A DNA stretch of 64,000 nt from the NCBI RefSeq assembly GCF_900589395.1, contig NZ_UUIS01000075.1, positions 186,001 to 250,000 of the forward strand, in the 5' to 3' direction. Made by a program: the position numbers and the translations under genes. Below the pieces are notes generated by a model. The model did not search any database, had not been told where the DNA came from, and was given only the letters and a program-made list of their open reading frames with translations. This DNA comes from Pseudomonas viridiflava. Its GTDB lineage: Bacteria; Pseudomonadota; Gammaproteobacteria; Pseudomonadales; Pseudomonadaceae. This document shows, in pieces, positions 39,968-49,210 of this stretch; the stretch's first letter is position 1; each line of letters opens with the position of its first letter.

Positions 39968-40822
39968 ATGAGCAATCAAAACGTTGAATTATTGGCCGCC
40001 TACTTCACTCTGTCGGGTGACGTGTACCCGTTCGGCCCAACCGAAATCAGCCCATTCGCATTCCGGGATCGTGTAGAGGCTGCGGCTGAGGCCGGTTACA
40101 AGGGGGTGGGCCTGATTCACGTTGACCTGATGTCGACCGTTGATCGCATTGGTTTTCGCGAGATGCGCCACATCCTCGAAGCGAATGGAATCAAGCACAT
40201 TGAGTTTGAGTTCCTGACTGACTGGTACCTGGACGGTGAGGCGCGCCGCGCCTCCGATAAAATGCGTGCAGAGCTTTTCAACGCAGCCCAGGAGCTGGGT
40301 GCTCGTGCGGTCAAGACCGCGCCAGGGCTACACCAGGAAGAAGCGAATATCCCTTTGATGGTTGAGCACTTTGGAAACCTGAGCGCTGAAGCTGCAACCT
40401 TCGGTACCGACATCGTTCTGGAAATCATGCCGTTTAGTAACGTGCGTACGATCGATACTGCGCTGGCTCTGGTTCAGGGCGCGAACCACGACAACGGCAA
40501 GCTGTTGCTCGACATTTGGCACTTAGCGCGTGGTGGCGTCGACTTCAGTGAGATTGCTCGTATCCCGGCAAAATTCATTGGCTCTGTCGAATTGGATGAC
40601 GCTGATAAATACGCCGTTGAGCCGCTGTGGCAAGACACTATTCATCGCCGTCGCCTGCCGGGCGAAGGCGTCCTCGATGTACCTGGCTTTATCAAGGCTA
40701 TTCAGGCTACCGGGTATGCCGGTCCATGGGGTGTGGAAGTGCTGTCGGAAGTCGTGCGCAAGCTGCCTCTGCAAGAGATGGCTCAGCGAACCTTCGAAAC
40801 CACCATGTCTCAATTCAAGTAA
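39968..40822 (+). CDS. Sugar isomerase/epimerase-like TIM-barrel protein
   Basis: A 284-residue AP-endonuclease-2/xylose-isomerase-like barrel. The expected metal ligands are visible: Glu in LEIMPFSN, Asp and His in LLLDIWHLARGG, Glu in SVELDDAD and Glu in WGVEVLSE. Family members include inosose dehydratase, tagatose epimerase, the levoglucosan beta-eliminase LgdB1 and C-deglycosidase catalytic subunits. It lies 94 bp before a Gfo/Idh/MocA dehydrogenase, the classic partner in inositol and 3-keto-sugar pathways. The specific reaction cannot be assigned. Confidence 0.85.
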   Translation: MSNQNVELLAAYFTLSGDVYPFGPTEISPFAFRDRVEAAAEAGYKGVGLIHVDLMSTVDRIGFREMRHILEANGIKHIEFEFLTDWYLDGEARRASDKMRAELFNAAQELGARAVKTAPGLHQEEANIPLMVEHFGNLSAEAATFGTDIVLEIMPFSNVRTIDTALALVQGANHDNGKLLLDIWHLARGGVDFSEIARIPAKFIGSVELDDADKYAVEPLWQDTIHRRRLPGEGVLDVPGFIKAIQATGYAGPWGVEVLSEVVRKLPLQEMAQRTFETTMSQFK

Positions 40823-40916
40823 CGCTAATAGATGTGCCTGTTTTTGCGCGGTGGAAAGTAGCCACCGCGCGCCCCTAAAAATAATAGGCAGCCAGGCTGT
40901 CAAGGGAAAAACCATC

Positions 40917-41918
40917 ATGTTGCGAATTGCCGTATTGGGTGCCGGGCGTATCGGAAAAATCCACGCCGCTAACGTCGCTACAAATCCTCGGACCAAACTG
41001 GTTGTGGTCGCTGACCCGTGGAAGGAGGGGGTTAATGCGCTGGCGTTGCAACTCGGTTGCGAGGCAGCCTACGACTATGCATCGGCCATTGAGCGTGCTG
41101 ACGTTGATGCTGTACTCATCGGCACGCCCACCGAGTTTCATATCGAACTGATGCTGCACGCTGTGAGGCTCGGCAAGCCAGTTATCTGCGAAAAGCCAAT
41201 CGATATGGATTATGAGCGCGCGAAGGCTGCTGTCGATGAGCTTGAACGCCTGAATGGCCGGGTGATGCTGGCATTCAACCGCCGATTCGATCCCGACTAT
41301 CTGCGCCTGCGTCGTGCAATCGACGATGGTGAAATCGGGGTGGTTCGACAAGTCATCATCACCAGTCGTGATCCGGCGTTGGCCGCAAGGGCCTACCTGG
41401 AAACGTCTGGGGGCATATTCCGCGACATGACCATTCACGACTTCGACATGGCTCGGAGTCTGCTTGGCGAGGAGCCCGTCGAGGTTTTTGCAGTCGGTAA
41501 TCGACTGGTGGATCCGACGCTCGAATCTATTCCGGATTACGACAGTGTCATGGTGCTCATGCGCACGGCTTCTGGTCGTCAATGCCACATCAACTGTTGC
41601 CGTGAGGCCGTATATGGCTTTGATCAGCGCCTGGAGGTTTCCGGTTCCAAGGGCATGCTGTTGAACGAGAACCATCGTACGAACAGTGTTCGTCGTTATG
41701 GCGCAGAGGCGACTGACGTGGCGGATCCTCTTCTCAATTTCTTCCTTGAGCGTCATGCCGACTCGTACAAGATCGAGCTCAACAGCTTCCTGGATGCGGT
41801 TGAGAATAACAGCCCGATGCCAGCAACACCGCGTGATGGCCTGCGCGCGCTTCGCTTGGCGAACTGTGCGAGTGAGTCGGCTGAGACGGGCAAGATTGTG
41901 AGCGTAGGGAATCATTAA
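40917..41918 (+). CDS. Gfo/Idh/MocA-family dehydrogenase (inositol-2-dehydrogenase-like)
   Basis: A 333-residue NAD(P)-dependent oxidoreductase. The Rossmann motif GAGRIGKIHA is at 8-17, the family motif VICEKPIDMDYERA near 92-105, and catalytic-region motifs are GGIFRDMTIHDFDMAR and FNRRFDPDY. The start MLRIAVLG is natural for the family; a much longer frame upstream overlaps the isomerase and is rejected. Its best-known relatives oxidise myo-inositol or make 3-keto sugars. It pairs with the TIM-barrel gene before it and the transporters after it. Confidence 0.87.
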   Translation: MLRIAVLGAGRIGKIHAANVATNPRTKLVVVADPWKEGVNALALQLGCEAAYDYASAIERADVDAVLIGTPTEFHIELMLHAVRLGKPVICEKPIDMDYERAKAAVDELERLNGRVMLAFNRRFDPDYLRLRRAIDDGEIGVVRQVIITSRDPALAARAYLETSGGIFRDMTIHDFDMARSLLGEEPVEVFAVGNRLVDPTLESIPDYDSVMVLMRTASGRQCHINCCREAVYGFDQRLEVSGSKGMLLNENHRTNSVRRYGAEATDVADPLLNFFLERHADSYKIELNSFLDAVENNSPMPATPRDGLRALRLANCASESAETGKIVSVGNH

Positions 41919-42102
41919 TCTTTCCAGGTCGTGAGCCCTAGCCCCTACAAGGGGCTCCGCCTTTACGGAGCACCAAAACCAGAACGGATGTTTGAGGCTG
42001 ACGCAGCAAAACATAGTTGCAAGGGCTGGCACACCCGCCCTGGACCAGGGATCGCCGGGCGTGCACTGATGACGGTTAACAATACAAATAAAGGTACCGG
42101 TC

Positions 42103-43365
42103 ATGAACACAGATACAAAAGCCCTTAGCGGGCTAGCTCATAACCATGAAACGCTTTCCTCGACCCGGTTAGCGTTTATTTTCGTGATCAGTCTGTTTTT
42201 TATGTGGGGGCTCTCCCATGGACTTCTCGATGTGCTGAACAAGCACTTCCAAGACACCCTCCATATCTCGCGCGGGCAGTCAGGACTGGTTCAAACGGCC
42301 TATTTCGGAGCCTACTTCATCATCGCCTTGCCTGTCGGTCTGTTTATGGAACGCTTTGGCTACAAGGCTGGAATTCTGGCAGGACTCGCATTGTTCGCTG
42401 TCGGGGCGCTGTTGTTTATTCCGGCGTCTATCGCCGGTACATTCGCACCATTTTTGGTTGCGTTGTTTGTCCTGGCCTGCGGCTTAGGCTGCCTGGAAAC
42501 CGCTGCAAACCTATATGCAGCTGCCTTGGGTGACCCTGCAAAATCGGAACAACGTCTGACGTTCGCCCAGTCTTTCAACGGTCTCGGGGCGTTCATCGGG
42601 CCGGTCATTGGTGGCGCGGTTTTCTTCGCGCCACCCATTGAATTCAACGGCAGCCGCGTCGATCTGGTTTCAGTGACCTATGGGGTGCTGGCAGTCATTG
42701 TGATGTTGATGTTCGTCGCCTTTGCTCGAATTCAACTTCCTGAAATTCGCAATGAAAAAACCGCTGAGGTGCTCTTACCAAGTGCCGGGGAAGTCAGCCT
42801 CTGGAAGAAGAGAAATTTTACCGGTGCGCTTGTTGCTCAGTTCTGTAACGTAGGTGCTTACGTCGGTATCGGTGCGTTCTTCATCAATTACACGATTGAT
42901 CACTGGCAAGGGATCTCTGCTCAGAAAGCGTCCTACCTGCTGTCGCTTGGGATGCTGGCTTATATGATCGGTCGATTCGCTGGCACGTGGGTAATGCGCT
43001 ACGTTCCCGCACGTTTATTGTTGATCCTCAATAGCTTGGTGAGCATGGTGCTGTGCATCGTTGCCATTGCTGGATTTGAGCGCATCTCGATCTTCGCGGT
43101 TGTCGCTATCTATCTGTTCATGTCAGTGATGTACCCAACGATTTTCGCGATGGGCATTCGTGGGCTCGGCACGCACACCAAAAAAGCCGGTTCATGCCTG
43201 GTGATGACGCTCGTGGGTGGTGCCTTTGTTCCATTGCTGATGGGAGCACTCGCCGATCACTTTGGTATTGCAGCGGCGTTTTATGTGCCGCTGGCATGTT
43301 TTGCAGCCATCGCCTGGTATGGACTGAGTCAGCCGCCCATCACCCCGACGGCTAGACCTCACTAA
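42103..43365 (+). CDS. FucP-type MFS sugar transporter
   Basis: A 420-residue membrane protein with about twelve helices. It follows FucP/GluP: LFFMWGLSHGLLDVLNKHFQ in helix 1, QTAYFGAYFIIALPVG, GLGCLETAANLYAAALG and FNGLGAFIGPVIGG. It would bring in a neutral sugar (fucose, glucose, galactose type) or cyclitol with protons. It lies in the sugar arm, 184 bp after the dehydrogenase. A complete ABC importer follows, so the island has two uptake routes. Confidence 0.88.
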   Translation: MNTDTKALSGLAHNHETLSSTRLAFIFVISLFFMWGLSHGLLDVLNKHFQDTLHISRGQSGLVQTAYFGAYFIIALPVGLFMERFGYKAGILAGLALFAVGALLFIPASIAGTFAPFLVALFVLACGLGCLETAANLYAAALGDPAKSEQRLTFAQSFNGLGAFIGPVIGGAVFFAPPIEFNGSRVDLVSVTYGVLAVIVMLMFVAFARIQLPEIRNEKTAEVLLPSAGEVSLWKKRNFTGALVAQFCNVGAYVGIGAFFINYTIDHWQGISAQKASYLLSLGMLAYMIGRFAGTWVMRYVPARLLLILNSLVSMVLCIVAIAGFERISIFAVVAIYLFMSVMYPTIFAMGIRGLGTHTKKAGSCLVMTLVGGAFVPLLMGALADHFGIAAAFYVPLACFAAIAWYGLSQPPITPTARPH

Positions 43366-43625
43366 GTCAACGTCCACGCAACGATATGTGGCGGCCCCGC
43401 TTCGCGAGGCCTGCTGCAGCGGATTCGGCTGGCCAGAGATTATCGAGTGACGGTAGTCGGCGAGCTTAAAAGGGACGCTGAGTTCGAAATCGCTGTCATT
43501 CAACCCTTCATGGTCCTCCGGATAAACCAGGACCAGGCAGAGCACTATAGCGCGATCCCATAACTGGCTTCTAAGCCGAGGGTATTTCGGCGGGTGCCTG
43601 CACCGATACATTTGAGGACTTCGAG

Positions 43626-44579
43626 ATGAAAACCAACAATAAACATCGACTGCTAGCTACCGCAGTGGCAACTGTTTTGCTGATGACGAACGCCGCCACG
43701 TTTGCTGCGGGTGAAAAGATTGCGGTGAGCTTCCAGACGCTCTCAATTCCCTTCTTCATCTTCATGCACGAGCAGGTTGTTCAAGAGGCGAAAATATTGG
43801 ATGTCAAGCTACTTGTTCAGGACGCCCAGGCTTCATCCTCCAAACAGAGCTCAGATATCGAAAACTCGCTGACACAAGGCGTCGCCGCAGTTGTATTGAC
43901 GCCAAACGATGTCACGGCGCTCGCGCCTGCGATCAATGATGTATTGGACGAGAAGGTGCCGGTAATTGCAGTTGACCGGCGCGTAGAGGGAACCTCGTCA
44001 CCCGTGCCATTCGTAACAGCAGATAACGTGGCGGGCGGTCGGCTTATGGGCGACTGGGTAGTAAAGAACCTGCCAACAGGCGCCAATGTGGTGCTCATCA
44101 CCGGTCAGATCGGTTCCACGACGGCGATGGATCGTGCGAAGGGTGTGCATCAATCACTGAGCGCTGCCGGCAGCAAGTTCAAGCTCGTCGCTGAACAATC
44201 CGGGGAGGCTGATCGGGCCAAGGCTATGTCGGTGGTCGAGAACATTCTCACCGCTTCGGCAGGTAATCCACCTGATGTAATCATCTGCTCCACCGGCGAT
44301 ATGACGCTTGGAGCAGTCGAAGCGGTGCGCGGCATGGGGCTGGGCGACAAGATAAAGATTATTGGCTATGACGCCTATCCCGAAGTGCTCAAAAGCATCA
44401 AGGCTGGTGAGATCACCGGCATCGTCGAGCAGAGCCCAAGCAAACAGATTCGTACAGCACTGAGGCTGGCTGTCGACAACATCAGAAACGGCACCAAGAT
44501 CGAGTCGGTGACCATTACGCCATTCATGGTCACCCGGGAAAACCTTGATCAGGCCGAGCAGTTCAGCGCTATCAAGTAG
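43626..44579 (+). CDS. Sugar ABC importer, periplasmic binding protein (RbsB-like)
   Basis: A 317-residue protein with a signal peptide ending near residue 28 (TNAATFAAGE) and a type-I periplasmic binding fold of the RbsB class: LVQDAQASSSKQSSDIENSL, VPVIAVDRRVEG, ICSTGDMTLGAVEAVRG and IIGYDAYPEVLKSI. It binds a monosaccharide or cyclitol. It heads the importer operon with the ATPase and permease that follow. Confidence 0.88.
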   Translation: MKTNNKHRLLATAVATVLLMTNAATFAAGEKIAVSFQTLSIPFFIFMHEQVVQEAKILDVKLLVQDAQASSSKQSSDIENSLTQGVAAVVLTPNDVTALAPAINDVLDEKVPVIAVDRRVEGTSSPVPFVTADNVAGGRLMGDWVVKNLPTGANVVLITGQIGSTTAMDRAKGVHQSLSAAGSKFKLVAEQSGEADRAKAMSVVENILTASAGNPPDVIICSTGDMTLGAVEAVRGMGLGDKIKIIGYDAYPEVLKSIKAGEITGIVEQSPSKQIRTALRLAVDNIRNGTKIESVTITPFMVTRENLDQAEQFSAIK

Positions 44580-44666
44580 TCCACGGGGTCACGCTTTTGA
44601 ACGCAATGGGGGATGGAGCAATGCTTGCTCCCGTGTATAGCGAAACCAGGGCTGGGAGGCATCGAG

Positions 44667-46229
44667 ATGAACGATAGGCTGCTGCAAGTTCGCAATATCA
44701 AGAAGACCTTTCCGGGTGTCGTCGCGCTCAACGGCGTACAGCTCGAAGTCGGGAAAGGTGAGGCCCATGCTTTGCTGGGTGAAAACGGCGCCGGCAAGTC
44801 CACCATTCTAAAGATCTTGGCCGGGGCTCAGCCTGCGGATGCTGGTCAAGGATCACTTGAATTCAATGGTCACGTGCTTGGGGAGCATGACACCCCCATA
44901 CATCGCCAGGAGGTAGGCATCATTACGATCTACCAGGAATTCAATCTTATCGCCGACATATCAGTCGCCGAAAATATGTATCTCGGTCGTGAACCACTCC
45001 GACATGGTCTCGTTGACTGGAAGCAAATGTTCAGTGACGCGCAGCATGTGCTGGACGATCTTGGTTTGCACATTACGCCAAAGACAATGGTTCGCAAGCT
45101 GAGCGTGGCAGAGCAGCAAATGGTCGAGATCGCCAAGGCGCTCACCATGAATGCAAAGCTCATCATCATGGATGAACCTACTGCTGCGCTCAGTGGCCGT
45201 GAAGTCGACACACTTCACGAAATCATTGCGGATTTGAAGGCTAAAGGGATCAGCATCATCTATGTGTCGCACAAGCTCAACGAAGTGAAGGCGTGTTGTG
45301 ATCGCTATACCATCTTTCGCGACGGAGCCTACATCACCTCTGGCGACGTTTGCGACGTCAGTGTTGATGACATTGTTCGGCTGATGGTTGGCCGGGACGT
45401 GGAGTTTTTCCGCAAACCGCTCACGGGAGCACCAGGTGAGGTGATGCTGAAGGTGCAAAGTGTTTCCAGAACAGCGGCTGGTGGAGGAAGGAGTCTTCAT
45501 GCGACGCCATTGCTCGACATGTCCGTCGATGTACGGGCGGGGGAAATTGTTGGTTTCGCCGGGCTGGTGGGAGCAGGTCGCACTGAGTTAGCTCGCGTGA
45601 TTTTCGGCGCCGACGGCTGCGATGAAGGGATCATCTACGTCAATGGCCGCCAAGTCTCCCCCTTTAAATCTCCCAGAGAAGGAATTGCCGCTGGCGTCGC
45701 ACTTGTCCCTGAAGACAGGAAGCAACAGGCCTGCTTTTTGAGCCACTCAATCCGTTGGAATATGAGTTTGCCCAGTCTGGGCGGATTACAGCGTTGGGGC
45801 ATGTTTATTGATAATCGGGCCGAAACCCAGCTCATCCAGGACTACCAGAAGCGACTGCGCATCAAGATGGCTAACGACAACGTGGCCATTGGAACGCTGT
45901 CTGGAGGCAACCAACAGAAAGTGATCCTGGCTCGCTGCATGGCCCTCAAGCCGAAAGTGCTCATCGTCGATGAGCCAACGCGTGGCATCGATGTAGGGGC
46001 CAAGGCGGAAGTTCATCAACTTCTGTTCGACATGGCCCGTGCCGGCGTCGCCGTGATAGTGATTTCTTCCGAATTACCTGAAGTCATGGCGGTCAGCGAC
46101 CGGATTGTCACGTTCCGTGAAGGACAGATAACCGGCATTGTCTCGGCTGATGAGGCAACTGAAGAGCTTCTGATGGCGCGTATGGCTCAAGGCGTGAGCT
46201 CATCGTTTTCGCAGCAAGGCGTGGCCTGA
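44667..46229 (+). CDS. Sugar ABC importer, ATPase (RbsA-like)
   Basis: A 520-residue double ATPase. The first half has Walker A GENGAGKST and Walker B LIIMDEPTAALSG; the signature is the relaxed LSVAEQQ. The second half has degenerate GLVGAGRTE, LSGGNQQK and VLIVDEPTRGID. The start MNDRLLQV has GGGAGG upstream. It belongs to the carbohydrate-uptake-2 class like AraG and RbsA and works with the neighbouring binding protein and permease. Confidence 0.9.
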   Translation: MNDRLLQVRNIKKTFPGVVALNGVQLEVGKGEAHALLGENGAGKSTILKILAGAQPADAGQGSLEFNGHVLGEHDTPIHRQEVGIITIYQEFNLIADISVAENMYLGREPLRHGLVDWKQMFSDAQHVLDDLGLHITPKTMVRKLSVAEQQMVEIAKALTMNAKLIIMDEPTAALSGREVDTLHEIIADLKAKGISIIYVSHKLNEVKACCDRYTIFRDGAYITSGDVCDVSVDDIVRLMVGRDVEFFRKPLTGAPGEVMLKVQSVSRTAAGGGRSLHATPLLDMSVDVRAGEIVGFAGLVGAGRTELARVIFGADGCDEGIIYVNGRQVSPFKSPREGIAAGVALVPEDRKQQACFLSHSIRWNMSLPSLGGLQRWGMFIDNRAETQLIQDYQKRLRIKMANDNVAIGTLSGGNQQKVILARCMALKPKVLIVDEPTRGIDVGAKAEVHQLLFDMARAGVAVIVISSELPEVMAVSDRIVTFREGQITGIVSADEATEELLMARMAQGVSSSFSQQGVA

Positions 46230-46266
46230 ACGGGTCGTACCCGCATCGTCTATCGAGTAAATAAAA

Positions 46267-47268
46267 ATGATCAAGCCAGCATCAAGTGAATCAGCCGTGG
46301 AACGCGGGAAAAAGATTGAGATAGTCGGGTTCTTTGAGACGTATGGCGTGTTGTTGTTTCTCGTCGCACTTATCGTCATTTTCACCCTGTACAACCCAAT
46401 GTTCCTGTCGGCGCGAAACATCAAAAACATTCTTACCGAAGTGTCCATCTACGGGATCATCGGTGTGGGAATGACCTATGTGATTCTCACGGGGGGAATC
46501 GATCTTGCGGTGGGGTCGTTGCTCGCATTCGCAGCGATCAGCGGTGCATTTTTGATGCAAGCATTGGCCGGCGACTTCTTCATGGGATGGCTCGTTGCGA
46601 TGCTCGCAGCGTGCGCTGTCGGCACAATGGCGGGCTACCTCCATGGCAAGGTGGTGACGCGGTTCGGCGTACCTGCATTCATCGTGACACTTGGCGGTTT
46701 GACCGTATGGCGCGGTGCGACACTCATTGTGAATGATGGCGCGCCTGTGAGCGGTTTCAATGAAGCCTTGCGCTGGTGGGGAAGAGGGGACGTACTGGGT
46801 GTGCCGGTTCCTGTCCTGGTCTTCCTGGTGGTCGCTCTGGTGGGATACATCGCGCTGCGCTACACCCGATATGGCCGGCAGGTTTATGCCGTTGGCGGTA
46901 ACCCCGAAGCAGCGCGACTCTCAGGATTGAGTGTTCAATCTGTCGTTCTGAGTGTTTATGTCATCACCGGCTTCCTTGCTGGGCTGGCTGGGTTCCTGCT
47001 CTGCGCCCGACTTGGATCGGCTGAGGCCGTTGCCGGCACGGGTTACGAGCTGCGCATTATCGCTTCAGTGGTGATCGGTGGTACCAGCCTGTTTGGTGGT
47101 TTAGGTGGCGTCGGCGGCACGATTGTCGGAGCGTTGCTCATTGGCGTACTCATCAATGGCCTGGTGATCATGAACGTGTCCGCGTATTACCAACAAGTGG
47201 TGATTGGGATCATCATCGTGTTGGCGGTCGGTTTCGATACGTATGCCAAATCCAGAGGCAAATCATGA
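46267..47268 (+). CDS. Sugar ABC importer, permease (RbsC-like)
   Basis: A 333-residue membrane protein with 8-10 helices and family segments LTGGIDLAVGSLLAFAAISGAF, TRFGVPAFIVTLGGLTVWRGATL, VGGNPEAARLSGLSV and FGGLGGVGGTIVGALLIGVLINGLVIM. It completes the importer. It is followed after 204 bp by a LamB-type porin, so one operon may cover outer- and inner-membrane passage. Confidence 0.9.
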   Translation: MIKPASSESAVERGKKIEIVGFFETYGVLLFLVALIVIFTLYNPMFLSARNIKNILTEVSIYGIIGVGMTYVILTGGIDLAVGSLLAFAAISGAFLMQALAGDFFMGWLVAMLAACAVGTMAGYLHGKVVTRFGVPAFIVTLGGLTVWRGATLIVNDGAPVSGFNEALRWWGRGDVLGVPVPVLVFLVVALVGYIALRYTRYGRQVYAVGGNPEAARLSGLSVQSVVLSVYVITGFLAGLAGFLLCARLGSAEAVAGTGYELRIIASVVIGGTSLFGGLGGVGGTIVGALLIGVLINGLVIMNVSAYYQQVVIGIIIVLAVGFDTYAKSRGKS

Positions 47269-47448
47269 TTGGCTGAAGCACCATAGAAAGTTTGTCCTTC
47301 CACTGGAGCCGTACTTGTAAGTGTCTGTAACGGTCGACTTTGCAAGGTTGGCGCCAGACTGCATACACACGATGTAACTTGAGAAAAGCCCACGTCGCTG
47401 GAAGAGAAAGCTTCCGGGCAGGGTTCGGCTGTCCCGAGAAAACCCTAT

Positions 47449-47459
47449 AAAAATAATAA
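47449..47459 (+). promoter_or_regulatory. Hfq/Crc-type A-rich motif before the porin
   Basis: AAAAATAATAA precedes the GTGGAG ribosome site of the LamB-like porin by a few bases and fits AANAANAA. The match is weaker evidence than the CA motifs because the tract is simply A+T-rich. Confidence 0.35.
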
Positions 47460-47472
47460 GTGGAGACGCAAC

Positions 47473-48693
47473 ATGAGGTTAAAGACTGTTTTCTGGAGTG
47501 TAGGTGTGGCTGTAGCGATGCCCCTGTCTGCAAATGCGCTGGATTTCAGCGGCTATCTTCGTACGGGCACAGGTAACGCCCTTGAGGGCGGCCGCCAGTC
47601 CTGCTTTCAGCTTCCGGGAGCGCAATCCAAGTATCGGTTGGGTAATGAGTGCGAACAGTACTTTGAACTTGATCTGCGGCAAGATCTACTCAAACTCGAT
47701 GATGGCTCGGCCATTAGCGTCGAGGGGATGGCTCAGCTGTACAACCAGTACGGCCATACGCCGAAGTTTACCGGGGACTACGGCTTTGCCCGAATGAACC
47801 AAATGTATGCTGAATGGAGCAAAATGCCCGCGCTTAACGGAGGCTCTTTTTGGGCAGGTCGCCGTTACTACAATCGAAACAGCATCGAAATGAGTGACTA
47901 CTTCTACTGGAACCAGAGTTCGAATGGTTTCGGCCTGGATCAAGTGGGTATCGGTGATCTCAAGTACAGCTACGTTTTTTCCCGCAAAGACAACCTGTTC
48001 CAAAAGGACTACATCAACCGCCACGACTTTACCGTCGGCGGCTTCGATACCAACCCAGGGGGGACCTTGCAATTGGGCGTGAGCTTTCTCGACAAGCCAG
48101 ATAGCCGGAATGATTCCCACGCGGGTTGGTCAGCTATTGCTCAGCACAAACAGAAAGGTTTCCTGGGTAGTCTCAACACTTTCGCGGTGCAATACGGACG
48201 AGGCCCAGGAACGGCTTTGAGTTACACCGGCGACCCAACCCTGGACAACGCCAACCAGAGTTGGCGCATGGTGGAGTACTTCGACTGGCAAATGACTCCG
48301 CGATTCAGTGGGCAGTTCCAGATCGTCTATCAAAAGGACAAACGTCCGGACGGTGATGACCAAAACTGGCTTTCGGTGGGGGTACGCCCCGTCTATGCAT
48401 TCACTGAACAATTCAAACTGAGTACCGAGATTGGCAGAGACCAGGTAGAGGCGCCTGGTGGGACGCGGAAACTGACGAAGTTCACCATCGCGCCAACCTG
48501 GTCTCCCGCGGGACCTGGCTACTGGAATCGTCCAGAGCTTCGCTTGTATTACACCTATGCGTCCTGGAACCAGGCAGCCCAACGCGCAGCGAATCAAATG
48601 GCTGCCGGGTCAGCGCTTTCGGATACAGGTGCCTTTGGTAACGCCTTGCATGGCTCGAACGTTGGTGTGCAGCTTGAACATTGGTGGAAATAG
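47473..48693 (+). CDS. LamB/maltoporin-type carbohydrate porin
   Basis: A 406-residue outer-membrane protein with signal peptide (PLSANALDFSG) and the LamB N-terminal pattern: GYLRTGTGNALEGGRQ, CFQLPGAQSKYRLGNECEQYFELDL (two conserved Cys), FWAGRRYYNRNSIEMSDYFYW and a C-terminal aromatic tail ending QLEHWWK. LamB-class trimers pass oligosaccharides or glycosides. In Pseudomonas the usual glucose porin is OprB, so a LamB-type porin dedicated to this island hints at a bulkier substrate. Confidence 0.88.
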   Translation: MRLKTVFWSVGVAVAMPLSANALDFSGYLRTGTGNALEGGRQSCFQLPGAQSKYRLGNECEQYFELDLRQDLLKLDDGSAISVEGMAQLYNQYGHTPKFTGDYGFARMNQMYAEWSKMPALNGGSFWAGRRYYNRNSIEMSDYFYWNQSSNGFGLDQVGIGDLKYSYVFSRKDNLFQKDYINRHDFTVGGFDTNPGGTLQLGVSFLDKPDSRNDSHAGWSAIAQHKQKGFLGSLNTFAVQYGRGPGTALSYTGDPTLDNANQSWRMVEYFDWQMTPRFSGQFQIVYQKDKRPDGDDQNWLSVGVRPVYAFTEQFKLSTEIGRDQVEAPGGTRKLTKFTIAPTWSPAGPGYWNRPELRLYYTYASWNQAAQRAANQMAAGSALSDTGAFGNALHGSNVGVQLEHWWK

Positions 48694-48733
48694 GCGCGTC
48701 AGCCAACTGGGTTAAATCAACTGACCTCCGGGA

Positions 48734-48765
48734 AGCCCTGCCGCCAGCGAAGTCTGGGTAGGGCT
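48734..48765 (+). terminator. Weak terminator-like hairpin after the porin
   Basis: AGCCCT (48734-48739) pairs with AGGGCT (48760-48765), followed by TTT. The stem is short and the T-run poor, so it may only slow transcription. No better terminator is visible after the porin. Confidence 0.35.
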
Positions 48766-48831
48766 TTCGACTGTTGAATTGTAAGGCGGACCTGTATAGG
48801 GCTCACGCCAGCATTGGTTTTGTTTTTTGAA

Positions 48832-49012
48832 TCAGGACCTAGCGCTGAGCGCGCTTATAGACGTAGTGAACAAGGTTGCGAGCGCGTCTAACGTTTTTTT
48901 GACTTTCTCCGAGAGCATTTCTATATCCCAAGGCTCGTTGTAACCGGTTAACCTGACGGACTCTATAAAACCAGTCAAATCGAAGGCTCCATCTGCGCAG
49001 CGCTGGCGCAGG
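48832..49012 (-). pseudogene. C-terminal remnant of a sugar isomerase/epimerase
   Basis: The minus strand encodes GAFDLTGFIESVRLTGYNEP, then WDIEMLSEKVKKTLDALATL and a stop at 48832. This aligns with residues 233-284 of the intact TIM-barrel protein of this island (GVLDVPGFIKAIQATGY, WGVEVLSEVVRK). The first four fifths are missing. The upstream end joins an integrase fragment. It is a different paralogue, not a copy, because identity is only partial. Confidence 0.75.
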
Positions 49013-49210
49013 TGCCACATCACGGCGTGCGCCGCGGGCAATGTCACGTGCCTCCTTGAGGCCAATGTCGGGGTAAGCGCCGATGGAGCAGCGGTTTTCC
49101 TTCCCATACAGCCGATACTTCAATCGCTAAACCTTGGAAGGGGATTTGCCGACCTTGCTCGACGCCCTGACCTCCAAGTAGAGGCCAGGAACTTCGCCAT
49201 CGCGTGTTTA
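49013..49210 (-). pseudogene. Remnant of a tyrosine-recombinase integrase (N-terminal arm domain)
   Basis: In one minus-strand frame GEVPGLYLEVRASS is followed by an in-frame stop and then RLKYRLYGKENRCSIGAYPD and IGLKEARDIARGARRD. This is the DUF4102 arm-binding domain found at the start of phage- and island-type integrases. The internal stop and the loss of the whole catalytic domain make it a dead fragment. It is fused directly to the isomerase remnant, so a deletion removed the integrase body and the isomerase front together. Confidence 0.75.

Noticed and set aside
40530..40916. Upstream extension of the Gfo/Idh/MocA frame
   Set aside because: It overlaps the intact isomerase gene in another frame. 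The Rossmann motif begins eight residues after ATG 40917, the expected family start.
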